The notes under the pieces: generated by a model | Told to the model about the DNA's origin: nothing | What the model saw: the letters and a program-made list of their open reading frames with translations, nothing else | The model's database searches: none | Assembly (NCBI GenBank): GCA_026398635.1 | Contig: JAPLSM010000045.1 | Span: 1-59,189, forward strand | DNA length: 59,189 bases | From: Spirochaetota bacterium | GTDB lineage: Bacteria; Spirochaetota; Spirochaetia; SZUA-6; Fen-1364 | Direction: 5' to 3' | Translations under genes and position numbers: made by a program | Shown here: one piece after another, positions 15,172 to 22,640 of the stretch | Layout: each line of letters opens with the position of its first letter | Numbering within the stretch: position 1 is the stretch's first letter

Positions 15172-17034
15172 TCAGCGGAGCGCCCGAGTCGCGTTGAGGA
15201 TCGCGGCCAGCGCCACCCCCATGTCTGCGATCACGGCCTCCCACATCGTGGCCACCCCGAGGGCTGCGAGGAGAAGGAACGCGGCTTTCACGCCCAGGGC
15301 CAGGGCGATGTTCTGGACCACGATGGACCGGGTGCGCCGGCCGCGCCGAACGGCCTCGGCCACCAGCGAGGGGTGATCCATCATAAGCACCACGTCCGCG
15401 GTCTCGACCGCCGCGTCCGCGCCGTAACGCCCCATGGCAATGCCCACGTCGGCCCGCGCGAGGACCGGCGCGTCGTTGATGCCGTCGCCGACGAACGCAG
15501 TCGGGCCGCGGCCGTTTCCGGCCATGATCCGTTCGAGATGCGCGAGCTTGTCCTCCGGCAGGAGGTCGCCGTGGACCTCGTCCACGGCGAGGGAGCGGCC
15601 GAGCGCCGCGGCCACGTCCGCCCCGTCGCCGGTCAGGATCGCGATCCTGCGCACACCGAGGGAGCGAAGCTCCGCCACCCCCCGTGCCGCGTCGTCCTTC
15701 GGCTCGTCGGCGATGACGAGGTAGCCGGCGTAGCGACCGTCCACGGCTACGTGCACCACCGTCCCCTCCACGGAGCAGGTGTCGTGCGCGATGCCTTCGT
15801 CGTGCATCAACAGGTCGTTGCCGGCCAGCACCTGACGCCCGGCCACCACGGCGGCCACGCCCCGGCCGCCGATTTCCCGGTGGTCCGCCGACTCGGAGCT
15901 GCCGGGCGGCTCCCCGGTTGCTGCGGCCTGCTGCGCCTCGCGGATGGACTGCGCGATCGGATGGTTCGAGTGCGCCTCCGCGGCCGCCGCCAGTCCGAGC
16001 AGCTCGCCGCACGTGAAGTCGTCGGCGGCCACGCACCGCGTCACCCGGAAGACCCCCTTCGTGAGCGTGCCGGTCTTGTCGAAGACCACGGTTCCGAGGC
16101 CGGCCAGCGTGTCCAGGGACGCGGCGTCCTTCACGAGGATGCCCCGGCGTGCGGCGCCGCCGATCCCGCCGAAGTAGCCGAGAGGCACGCTCACCATCAG
16201 CGCGCACGGGCAGGAGATGACGAGCATGATCAGGGCCCGGTAGACCCAGTCCCCGAGCCGGGCGCCGGGCGTGATGAGCGGGGGCACGAACGCGATGAGG
16301 GCCGCGACGGCAACCACCGCGGGCGTGTAGAACCGGGCCAGGCGCGTGATCAGGCGTTCGGTGGGCGCCTTCGCCCGTGAAGCGCCCTCCACCATCGCGA
16401 TGATGCGGGCAGCCGACGACTGGTCGGCCGGCCGTTCCGCCCGGACGGTGAGCACGCCGTCGAGCGGCACCGTGCCGGCGAGCGCCGGGCTGCCCGGCGA
16501 CACCCGCCGGGGCACCGGCTCGCCAGTGAGGGCAGCCGTGTTCACGAGCGCGGCCCCATCCACGACGGTGCCGTCGAGCGGGATGCGCTCCCCGGGCTTC
16601 ACGAGGATCTCGGCGCCGACGGGCACCTCCTCGGGTCGCACGGTCCGCCAGCCATCGGGTGACCGTATCCGGGCACTGTCGGGCCGCAGCTCGAGCAGCG
16701 CCCAGATGGATCTCCGTGACCGGCCGATGGCTGCCGACTGGGCCAGCTCGCCGAGTTTGAAGAAGAGCATGACACCCACCGCCTCCTCGAGCGCGTGCAC
16801 GGCGAAGGCGCCGAGGGTGGCGATGGTCATGAGGAGGCTCTCGTCGAACGGCCGGCCGCGGAGGATGTTGCGGCCTGCGGCGGCGACCACGTTCCAGCCG
16901 GCCGCAAGCCAGGCAGCGCCGAAGATCACATATTCCAGCCACGGGAAGGGCGAGGAGTGCAGGCGCGGCTCCAGGAGCACCCCGGACGCGCCGAGGGCCA
17001 GCGACAGGCCGGCGAGCAGGGCGTCACGGAGCAC
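15172..17034 (-). CDS. Zinc/cadmium-type P1B heavy-metal exporting ATPase
   Basis: A 620-residue P1B-type ATPase with no N-terminal metal-binding domain. In order it shows paired N-terminal membrane helices, the actuator motif LTGEPVP near 169, the ion-channel motif SCPCALMVS near 274, the phosphorylation site DKTGTLT (D319), the nucleotide-binding SNHPIAQS, and the hinge GDGINDAP. The last helices carry ADMGVALAAILNA, whose Asp is typical of Zn/Cd/Pb pumps. The GTG at 17034 is chosen because AAGGAGG stands about 9 nt upstream; the longer frame from 17163 lies wholly inside arsR. The start overlaps the ArsR gene by 11 bp, giving a regulator-pump operon. Confidence 0.92.
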   Translation of the reverse strand: MLRDALLAGLSLALGASGVLLEPRLHSSPFPWLEYVIFGAAWLAAGWNVVAAAGRNILRGRPFDESLLMTIATLGAFAVHALEEAVGVMLFFKLGELAQSAAIGRSRRSIWALLELRPDSARIRSPDGWRTVRPEEVPVGAEILVKPGERIPLDGTVVDGAALVNTAALTGEPVPRRVSPGSPALAGTVPLDGVLTVRAERPADQSSAARIIAMVEGASRAKAPTERLITRLARFYTPAVVAVAALIAFVPPLITPGARLGDWVYRALIMLVISCPCALMVSVPLGYFGGIGGAARRGILVKDAASLDTLAGLGTVVFDKTGTLTKGVFRVTRCVAADDFTCGELLGLAAAAEAHSNHPIAQSIREAQQAAATGEPPGSSESADHREIGGRGVAAVVAGRQVLAGNDLLMHDEGIAHDTCSVEGTVVHVAVDGRYAGYLVIADEPKDDAARGVAELRSLGVRRIAILTGDGADVAAALGRSLAVDEVHGDLLPEDKLAHLERIMAGNGRGPTAFVGDGINDAPVLARADVGIAMGRYGADAAVETADVVLMMDHPSLVAEAVRRGRRTRSIVVQNIALALGVKAAFLLLAALGVATMWEAVIADMGVALAAILNATRALR

Positions 17035-17464
17035 GCCGGGCCCCCTCCTTAGGGCGGCGCTCCCGCGACCCGCTGCGCGGCTCGCTGCCGCGCCAGTGGG
17101 CCGCCGCATCGCCCCTAGGGCGGGCCACCGCACCGCCTTCGGCGAGGTGCACCCGCGCCGCATCGACGAGCTGCCGGACGTGCCGGTCGCAGAGCCCGTA
17201 GTACACCGACCGACCGGCCCGGCGCGCCTTCACCATACGTGCGCGGCGCAGCAGCGCGAGCTGGTGACTCGTCGCCGACTCGCTCATGCCCAGCGCTTCG
17301 CTCAGGTCCCGGACGCACAGCTCGCCGGGCGCAAGCGCGTGGAGGATGCCGAGCCGGGTCGGGTCGCCGATGAGCTTGAAGAAGTCGCCGAGCGCCGCGA
17401 GCGGTTCCGGCGCTGGCACCGACTCCCGGGCCTTCCTCACGGCGTCCGCAGGACGGGAGCTCAT
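17024..17464 (-). CDS. ArsR/SmtB family metal-sensing repressor
   Basis: A 146-residue winged-helix repressor. The recognition region reads LCVRDLSEALGMSESATSHQLALLR (about 49-73, split here by family convention into helices 3 and 4). The alpha-3 Cys pair of CadC/ArsR types is missing (ELCVRDL rather than ELCVCDL). The alpha-5 site of zinc sensors is complete: D93, H95, H106 and E109 fit D-x-H-x10-H-x2-E. This predicts zinc sensing as in SmtB/CzrA. A charged 35-residue tail follows. It precedes and overlaps the P-type ATPase, which it should repress until zinc binds. The start ATG at 17464 gives a short N-terminal arm. Confidence 0.9.
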   Translation of the reverse strand: MSSRPADAVRKARESVPAPEPLAALGDFFKLIGDPTRLGILHALAPGELCVRDLSEALGMSESATSHQLALLRRARMVKARRAGRSVYYGLCDRHVRQLVDAARVHLAEGGAVARPRGDAAAHWRGSEPRSGSRERRPKEGARRAP

Positions 17465-17505
17465 GAGGGCGTACCACGGCCCCGAGGATTCACGCGCGGA
17501 ATCTC

Positions 17506-17541
17506 TTCATTCATGAACAGTTGAGCAATCATTCAAATGAA
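17506..17541. promoter_or_regulatory. Candidate ArsR/SmtB operator
   Basis: An AT-rich stretch in an otherwise G+C-rich gap upstream of the ArsR gene contains nested inverted repeats: TTCAT (17506-17510) with ATGAA (17537-17541), and TTGA (17521-17524) with TCAA (17533-17536) around GCAATCAT. ATGAACA-like half-sites resemble known SmtB/ArsR operators. Its placement between the divergent transcripts could allow control of both. Confidence 0.5.
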
Positions 17542-17677
17542 AGATAACGGCCGACGCGGGCGGGGTCAAGGCGCAGGCGGGGGGGCAGGACATGCACGGG
17601 CAAAGCAGCGCGCGTTCACGGTCCGTTCACACAGCTGGAGTAGGTTCCTTAGCAGCATCGGGTACGAGGAGGTACAC

Positions 17678-18367
17678 ATGCATCGTTCCTTGAAGGCGGC
17701 CGCGGTGATTGCGGCCATGAGTCTCCTGGCAGCGGCTTCCATCGGAGCAGCGCCCCGCGGGGCGGGCCAGGGCATGATGGGCGGCAGGGAGTTCGACGAC
17801 GGCTTCGGCCCCGGCATGATGCGCGGAGGCTGGAACACCGTCCCCGGGTGGGAGGATCTGAAGAAGCTCGACAAGGCGCTCACGGTCGAGACCGCGAAGG
17901 AGCGCGTCGTGTCCGCGCTGAAGGACTGGGGGTACGCCGACCTCGTGGTCGACACGGTTACAGAGTACGACAACGGGTTCTACGCCCTCGTGAAGGAGAA
18001 GGTGTCGGGCAAGCCCGCGCTGGAGACCTTTGTCGACCCGACGTACGGCACCGTTTCCGCCGGGCAGGGTCCCGAAACGAGCTGGAACACGAAGTACGGC
18101 CGGGCTCTGAACTGGCCGCTGCCGTCGGGGAAGACCATCACGGCCGACGAGGCGAAGAAGCTCGTCCAGCAGTGGCTCGACCGCAGCCGCGACAAAACGG
18201 CGTACGAGCTGAAGGTCGTGGAGCTGCCGGGGTACTTCTCGGTGCAGCTGCAGAACGGCGGCAAGCTCGCGGGCGTTGCGGCGGTCAATGCCTACACGAG
18301 CCAGGTGTGGTATCGTGGGGGGCGCGGCGGCAGGCTCGCCGTCTCCGACGGATCCGACGCCGGCTGA
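17678..18367 (+). CDS. Secreted PepSY-like protein with Met/Gly-rich N terminus
   Basis: A 229-residue exported protein. Residues 1-27 form a signal peptide (MHRSLKAAAVIAAMSLLAAAS then IGAAPRG). The mature N terminus is Met/Gly-rich (GMMGG, GMMRGGW), a composition that can bind copper or silver. Two PepSY-like alpha-beta repeats follow, one from about 65 (TVETAKERVVSALKDWGY) and one from about 155 (TADEAKKLVQQWLDR), each ending in strands with aromatic residues. The ATG at 17678 is preceded by GAGGAGG. It is the first of four co-oriented genes ending in a two-component system, so a periplasmic metal-binding or sensing role is inferred from context and composition. Confidence 0.72.
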   Translation: MHRSLKAAAVIAAMSLLAAASIGAAPRGAGQGMMGGREFDDGFGPGMMRGGWNTVPGWEDLKKLDKALTVETAKERVVSALKDWGYADLVVDTVTEYDNGFYALVKEKVSGKPALETFVDPTYGTVSAGQGPETSWNTKYGRALNWPLPSGKTITADEAKKLVQQWLDRSRDKTAYELKVVELPGYFSVQLQNGGKLAGVAAVNAYTSQVWYRGGRGGRLAVSDGSDAG

Positions 18368-18390
18368 CGGTGCTCTGAAGGAGGCAGCAC

Positions 18391-18678
18391 ATGCAGGGAC
18401 AATTCGACGGTCTGGTTCAGTTCACTCGGGACTTCGGGTACGGGCTGCGCGGCGGCGGGCCCGGCTTCCCGGTCCACGGTTGGGGATTCCCGATCGGGTT
18501 CGTCATCGCAGCGCTGATCTTCGCGGGCCTCGTGGCCGCGGTGATCATCCTCTCCGTACGCCTGGCCCGCCGTGACCGGCGCCGGACGAGCGAGAGCATC
18601 GAGATCGTCAAAGTCCGCTACGCGAAGGGCGAGATCTCGAAGAACGAGTTCGAAGAGCTGAAGGAGGACCTTTCCTGA
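18391..18678 (+). CDS. SHOCT domain membrane protein
   Basis: A 95-residue protein. It has a Gly-rich N terminus (RGGGPGFPVHGWGF), one transmembrane segment at about 36-58 (IGFVIAALIFAGLVAAVII), a basic stretch (RLARRDRRR) and a C-terminal SHOCT motif (KVRYAKGEISKNEFEELKED). SHOCT ends are short oligomerisation or localisation tags on membrane proteins. GGAGG lies about 7 nt before the ATG. It sits between the PepSY-like secreted gene and the response regulator, a common grouping in envelope or metal stress loci, and is probably co-transcribed with both. Confidence 0.8.
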   Translation: MQGQFDGLVQFTRDFGYGLRGGGPGFPVHGWGFPIGFVIAALIFAGLVAAVIILSVRLARRDRRRTSESIEIVKVRYAKGEISKNEFEELKEDLS

Positions 18679-18781
18679 TCCACCGGTGACGGGCCGCCCG
18701 GGGCGCAGGCCCCGGGCGCCTGCCCGGTATGCGCTCCCGCCTCGACCGCGGTCGGGGCAGGGGCACCGCGTGCGGGGGAAT

Positions 18782-19495
18782 ATGGCAACGGTGCTGATCG
18801 CCGACGACGAACCGAAGATCGTGCGCCTCGTGGCCGGGTACCTCGAGCGGGAAGGCCACCGGACGCTGCACGCCGCGACGGGTCGGCAGGCCGTCGAGCT
18901 GTTCCGCGCGCACCACCCCGACCTCGCGGTTCTCGACGTCATGATGCCCGACCTCGACGGCATCGAGGCCGCGCGCGCCATGCTCCGCGAGGCGGACCTC
19001 CCGATCATCTTCCTCACCGCCCGGGCCGGCGAGGCCGACCGGGTCGCCGGCCTGGAGCTCGGCGCCGACGACTACGTGGTGAAGCCGTTCAGTCCCCGCG
19101 AGCTCGCGGCCCGGGTGCGCTCCGTGCTGCGCCGCACTCGCCGCGGGATCTCGGGAGCGCGGCCCCCGGTCGACGGGCCGGTGCGCATCGAGATCGGCGG
19201 CCTCGCCGTCGAGCCCGTGAAGCGCGCGGTACGCGTGGACGGGGCGCCGCGTGCGCTCACGGCCGTGCAGTTCGATCTGCTGGCCGCCCTCGCGCGTGAG
19301 CCGGGCAGGGTCTTCACCCGGGAGCAGCTGCTCGAAGCGATTCACGAGGACGCGAGCGAGGGCTACGAGCGGACCATCGACGCCCACGTGAAGAACCTGC
19401 GCCGGGCGCTCGGCGATCGCAGCGTGCGGCCCCGCTTCATCGCCACCGTGCGCGGCGTGGGCTACAAGCTCCTGGAGCCCGAGGCCGGCCCGTGA
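18782..19495 (+). CDS. OmpR/PhoB family response regulator
   Basis: A 237-residue regulator. The receiver domain (1-118) has the acidic pocket in ADDEPK, the phospho-acceptor D52 in VLDVMMPD, and the conserved Lys in YVVKPFSP. The C-terminal winged helix (about 135-232) has the OmpR pattern LTAVQFDLLAALAREPG, FTREQLLE, RTIDAHVKNLRRALG and TVRGVGYKL. The ATG at 18782, after GGGGGA, gives the standard receiver start; the longer upstream frame is Arg/Pro-rich nonsense. It overlaps the histidine kinase gene by 4 bp. It likely controls the metal-response genes around it (inference). Confidence 0.95.
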   Translation: MATVLIADDEPKIVRLVAGYLEREGHRTLHAATGRQAVELFRAHHPDLAVLDVMMPDLDGIEAARAMLREADLPIIFLTARAGEADRVAGLELGADDYVVKPFSPRELAARVRSVLRRTRRGISGARPPVDGPVRIEIGGLAVEPVKRAVRVDGAPRALTAVQFDLLAALAREPGRVFTREQLLEAIHEDASEGYERTIDAHVKNLRRALGDRSVRPRFIATVRGVGYKLLEPEAGP

Positions 19496-20937
19496 GCCTC
19501 CGCACGAGGCTGCTTCTCCTGCTCACCGGCGTCGTGGTCGGCGCGGCGCTCGCCAGCATGGGGGCGGTACGCTTCGCGGCCGGAGCCCGGTTCCGAACCT
19601 TCGTGAGCGCGGGGGACGCGCAGCGGGCCGAGGAGTACGCGCTCCTGCTCGCGGCGTTCTACGACATGCATGGCTCATGGGACGGCGTGCAGGACATTTT
19701 GGGCGAAATGGGCCCGGGCGGACGCGCGGGCATGGGCGGGATGATGCGCGAACCGCGGATGGGCGGCCCCGGCCGGCTCGGCTCCCCGATGGCCGGCGCC
19801 CGGTCGCGCCTCGTCCTCCTGGACCGTGACGGCACCGTGGTCGCCGACAGCCTCCGGGAGCTGCTCGGAAGCCGGCGCCCGGCCACCAGCGCGTCTGCGG
19901 GTGTCGCGGTCGTGGGCCGCGAGGGCACGGTGGGCACCCTGTTCGTGGGCACCATGCTGGAGCCCGGTCTGGCCGCCTCGGACGCTGCGTTCCTCGCCTC
20001 GGTCACGCGGGCGATCGTCGCGGCCACCGTGCTCGCGGCGGCCGCCGCCCTCGTGGCCGGCCTCTTCGCGGTTCGCCGACTTACGCAGCCCGTCGCCGAG
20101 CTGACCCGGGCGGCCGAGCGCGCCGGGGCCGGCGACCTCGACGTGCGGGTGGCCGTGCGCGGCCGCGATGAGATCGCCCGGCTCGCCGGCACCTTCAACC
20201 GGATGACCGAGGCCCTCCGGGACCAGGAGGAGGGCCGACGGCGCATGATCGCGGACTCGGCGCACGAGCTGCGCACGCCGGTCAGCCTCATCCAGGGCAC
20301 GGTGGAAGCCATGCTCGACGGCGTCTACCCGCCCGACCGGTCGACCCTCGAGGGGCTGCACGAGGAGACCCTCCGCCTCTCGCGGCTCGTGGAGGATCTG
20401 AACGAGCTGTCGCTGCTCGAGTCCGGTACCTTCGCGCTGGCGATCGAGGACACCGATCTCGCCGAGATTGCGCGAAGCGAGGCCGGGCGCTTCGCGGCCA
20501 GGGCGGCGGAGCAGGGCGTGTCCGTCGCGGTGGAATCCGCGGCCAGCCTGCCGCGCGTGGCCGTGGACCGCCTGCGCATCGGCCAGGTGATCGCCAACCT
20601 GCTCGGCAACGCGCTCCGCCACACGCCGCGCAGCGGAGCGATCGCGGTGCGCCTCGAGGCGCCGGGGGGCGGCCGGCTCAGGCTGGCCGTCGAGGACTCC
20701 GGTCCCGGCATCCCCGAAGCCGAGTGGGCGAGGGTGTTCGAGCGCTACTACCGTGTGGACAGGGCCCGGGCGGCGGCCGAGGGCGGGCGTGGGCTGGGCC
20801 TGGCGATCGCGGCGGGCATCGTAAAGGCGCACGGAGGCACGATGCACGCCGGCGCCTCTGCGGCTTTGGGCGGAGCCATGGTCGTCATGGAACTTCCGGC
20901 TCCCCGCCTTGACGCTGCGGCGCCCGCACCGTTATAG
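19492..20937 (+). CDS. Sensor histidine kinase with Met-rich periplasmic loop
   Basis: A 481-residue kinase starting at GTG 19492 inside the response regulator stop (GTGA). Helix one is at about 5-25. A periplasmic domain (about 30-180) contains a Met/Gly-rich segment (GMGGMMREPRMGG near 80). The second helix is at about 168-192, followed by HAMP (about 190-245), HisKA with SAHELRTP (H258), and HATPase_c with NLLGNALRHTP, DSGPGIP and GRGLGLAI. The Met-rich loop parallels the Met-rich secreted protein three genes upstream and suggests sensing of a soft metal such as copper or silver. The signal is inferred; the kinase assignment is firm. Confidence 0.94.
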   Translation: MSLRTRLLLLLTGVVVGAALASMGAVRFAAGARFRTFVSAGDAQRAEEYALLLAAFYDMHGSWDGVQDILGEMGPGGRAGMGGMMREPRMGGPGRLGSPMAGARSRLVLLDRDGTVVADSLRELLGSRRPATSASAGVAVVGREGTVGTLFVGTMLEPGLAASDAAFLASVTRAIVAATVLAAAAALVAGLFAVRRLTQPVAELTRAAERAGAGDLDVRVAVRGRDEIARLAGTFNRMTEALRDQEEGRRRMIADSAHELRTPVSLIQGTVEAMLDGVYPPDRSTLEGLHEETLRLSRLVEDLNELSLLESGTFALAIEDTDLAEIARSEAGRFAARAAEQGVSVAVESAASLPRVAVDRLRIGQVIANLLGNALRHTPRSGAIAVRLEAPGGGRLRLAVEDSGPGIPEAEWARVFERYYRVDRARAAAEGGRGLGLAIAAGIVKAHGGTMHAGASAALGGAMVVMELPAPRLDAAAPAPL

Positions 20938-20938
20938 T
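20909..20938 (+). promoter_or_regulatory. Candidate promoter for the zinc-ribbon gene
   Basis: TTGACG (20909-20914), an 18-nt spacer and TATAGT (20933-20938, 5 of 6) overlap the 3' end of the histidine kinase gene. The downstream zinc-ribbon gene begins about 77 nt later. Confidence 0.5.
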
Positions 20939-21015
20939 CCGTCCGTCACGCGGGGCGTGGCCGCCCGCGCCGGGTCGCGGAGAGGTCGCCTGCCCCCCGG
21001 GCCCCAGGAGGAACC

Positions 21016-21294
21016 ATGTCGAAAGGCCATCGCGGGAAGGGCATCAAGAGCCTCGTGAAGCACGGGCGCGCCGCCTGCCCCGTGTGCAAGAGGACCGCGG
21101 TGAAGGTGCTCTACGAGGTCACGATCAAGGAGAAGACGGTCAAGGTCTGCAAGACCTGCAAGGCCGCCCTCGCGAACGGCACGTTCAAGAAAAAAGCCGA
21201 CGCCCCCGTTCCCGCGCCCGCACCGGAATCCGCGCCCGCCCCCGTTCCCGCGCCCGTTCCCGCACCCGCACCGGAATCCGCACCCGCGACCTAG
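21016..21294 (+). CDS. Small zinc-ribbon protein with Pro/Ala repeat tail
   Basis: A 92-residue protein. Residues 1-58 form a basic N-terminal segment (MSKGHRGKGIKSLVKHGR) and a four-Cys zinc ribbon, CPVC near 21 and CKTC near 48. Residues 63-92 are a repetitive tail of PVPAPAPESAPA type units encoded by near-identical DNA repeats. The front part closely resembles a small conserved protein I associate with spirochaetes; its function is not known to me, though the basic ribbon fold suits RNA or ribosome binding. AGGAGG is 5-6 nt before the ATG. The repeat tail is probably a recent expansion. Confidence 0.82.
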   Translation: MSKGHRGKGIKSLVKHGRAACPVCKRTAVKVLYEVTIKEKTVKVCKTCKAALANGTFKKKADAPVPAPAPESAPAPVPAPVPAPAPESAPAT

Positions 21295-21325
21295 CGCCGA
21301 CCCCGTCCGACAGCGCCCCGCGGCT

Positions 21326-21523
21326 TTAGTCCCGTCCCGTTTTGTCGGGCCCGTCGCCGCCGTGCGTGCGGCCCCGGCCGAAGAGGCGCGCCACGAGCCA
21401 CGCGACCCTCGCAATCGACGAGACGAAGCCGGCTGCAGCGCCCACGGCTGCGAGCACGACGAGGAACGCGATGCCGATCTTTGCCGCAATGGAGAGGGAG
21501 TCGAACCAGGCGGAGAGGGTCAC
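21326..21523 (-). CDS. Small membrane protein
   Basis: A 65-residue protein starting at GTG 21523. Residues about 10-35 and 36-48 are hydrophobic (AAKIGIAFLVVLAAVGAAAG and SSIARVAWLVARLF), followed by a short basic, polar tail. It begins 18 nt after the stop of the ribbon-helix-helix gene on the same strand and converges on the zinc-ribbon gene. No family is recognised. Position suggests co-transcription with the DNA-binding protein upstream. Confidence 0.5.
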   Translation of the reverse strand: MTLSAWFDSLSIAAKIGIAFLVVLAAVGAAAGFVSSIARVAWLVARLFGRGRTHGGDGPDKTGRD

Positions 21524-21541
21524 GGCGGACCCGCCGTCGCG

Positions 21542-21856
21542 CTACGCCTTGGTCTTCGACGTGCGGGGAGAAGCGCTGCCCCGTGCCGTGCGCGCCGGCC
21601 GACGGGCGGCCTTCCCCGTCGTCTTCCGCGGGGATTTCTTCAGGCTCTTTTTCGCGCCCTTCTTCCCCCCCCGCTTCGCGGACGCTGCGCGACGCTTCGC
21701 GCCGGTCGTACGCGGCCTGCCGCGGCGACCCTCGCCGACCTCGCGCGCGAGCAGTCGGACGATGGCTTCCTCCATGCTGACCTTGCGGTCGCGGCATGCC
21801 TGCTTGAATTTCCGATGCACCCCACCGGGAACCTTGCGAATGAGTATGCTTCCCAT
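21542..21856 (-). CDS. Ribbon-helix-helix DNA-binding protein with histone-H1-like tail
   Basis: A 104-residue protein in two parts. Residues 1-43 fit an Arc/FitA-type ribbon-helix-helix fold: strand SILIRKVPGGVHRKF, then helices KQACRDRKVSMEEAIVRLLA. Residues 50-104 are a Lys/Arg/Ala/Ser tail (KRGGKKGAKKSLKKS, TTGKAARRPARTARG) like bacterial histone-H1-like proteins that coat DNA. Such fusions combine specific binding and charge-driven compaction. The start at 21856 is preferred over an ATG at 21865 because the latter lies inside the -10 box. The gene appears to be leaderless and autoregulated through a palindrome at its start. No partner toxin is visible. Confidence 0.75.
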   Translation of the reverse strand: MGSILIRKVPGGVHRKFKQACRDRKVSMEEAIVRLLAREVGEGRRGRPRTTGAKRRAASAKRGGKKGAKKSLKKSPRKTTGKAARRPARTARGSASPRTSKTKA

Positions 21857-21867
21857 GCTTAGCATGG
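21853..21867. promoter_or_regulatory. 15-bp palindromic operator over the start codon
   Basis: CCATGCTTAGCATGG is a perfect palindrome around a central T. It covers the start codon of the ribbon-helix-helix gene and overlaps its -10 box. Its core recurs in the hairpin at 21916-21948, giving three copies of TGCTTAGCAT-type sequence within 100 bp. An autorepressor site is the simplest reading. Confidence 0.65.
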
Positions 21868-21892
21868 TAGCATGGGACCGCGTGACCGTCAA
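21864..21892 (-). promoter_or_regulatory. Promoter of the ribbon-helix-helix gene
   Basis: On the minus strand TTGACG (21892-21887), a 17-nt spacer and TACCAT (21869-21864). Seven nt separate the -10 from the ATG at 21856, so the mRNA should start at or next to the start codon. Confidence 0.55.
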
Positions 21893-21915
21893 GCACCGCG
21901 CGGGGCTGCCCGCCG

Positions 21916-21948
21916 CTGCTTAGCATCGTTCGCGTTGATGCTAAGCAG
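21916..21948. repeat. Perfect 12-bp inverted repeat sharing the operator core
   Basis: CTGCTTAGCATC (21916-21927) and GATGCTAAGCAG (21937-21948) are perfect complements around 9 nt. It directly follows the nitroreductase stop on the minus strand, but lacks a T tract, so a terminator role is weak. Both arms contain the core of the operator at 21853-21867, favouring a protein-binding site. Confidence 0.65.
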
Positions 21949-22521
21949 TCACGCCGGGTATCGGTCGATGCACGCCAGCTCGTCCGCGGGCCTCCGCTGC
22001 GGCCGCACGAGCTCGCCGGCCCGCTGCTTTTCGGAGAGCAGCGGCGACGGTTCGGCGGACCGGCGGCCCACGATGACCAGGCTGACGACGGACATGCCCT
22101 CGGGCGCTCCCACCGCCTCCGCGGCCGTGCTCTCGGAGTAGCCGGCGATGGGATGGGCCACGAGGCCCGCTTCGGTCAGCAGCAGCTGCAGGTACGCCGT
22201 GGCCATGCCCGTGTCGAAGAGGAAGTACTCGCGGGCCGGACGGTCCGGGGATTCGGTGACGCAGTCGAGGTCGCGCCGGCTTAAGACCGCCACGATCATG
22301 GGCGCCGCCTGCGCCCACGCGTTGCCCCTGCTCAGCGCGGCTTTCACGGCCGCGAGCGGCCCGGCCGAGCGGACGAACACGAACCGCCAGGGCTGGTTGT
22401 TGAAACACGAGGGCGCCAGGCGCACCCGCTCCATGACGTCATGTACCAGCGTCTCGGGAACGGGGTCCGGATCGAACGAGCGATAGGCGCGCCTCGCGTC
22501 GATGGCTTCTTTCAGCTCCAT
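21949..22521 (-). CDS. Nitroreductase family protein
   Basis: A 190-residue FMN-dependent oxidoreductase of the nitroreductase fold. FMN-contacting residues appear in DARRAYRSFDPDPV near 8-21 and in LAPSCFNNQPWRFV near 37-50; YLQLLLTEAGLVAHPIAGYS near 122-141 forms the dimer core. The start at 22521 (MELKEAIDARRAYRSF) fits the family; eight additional codons upstream are possible. The stop lies next to an inverted repeat that also resembles the operator of the following gene. Substrate is not predictable; family members reduce nitroaromatics, quinones or flavins. Confidence 0.87.
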   Translation of the reverse strand: MELKEAIDARRAYRSFDPDPVPETLVHDVMERVRLAPSCFNNQPWRFVFVRSAGPLAAVKAALSRGNAWAQAAPMIVAVLSRRDLDCVTESPDRPAREYFLFDTGMATAYLQLLLTEAGLVAHPIAGYSESTAAEAVGAPEGMSVVSLVIVGRRSAEPSPLLSEKQRAGELVRPQRRPADELACIDRYPA

Positions 22522-22640
22522 GGGCACGGAGCGTACGGACGGCACAGGGTCCGGTCAAGGCCAGCCCAGCCCTGCTGGTCGGGCCGGGCGTCGTCTGCTA
22601 CACTCGGCGCAAGCCGGATCCCCCGGACCCGGAGGTGTCG

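Noticed and set aside
17103-17155. Possible fourth copy of repeat family 1 in the 3' part of the ArsR gene
   Set aside because: Only CCCTAGGGCGG matches; the following sequence forms a hairpin but aligns poorly, so chance similarity is likely.
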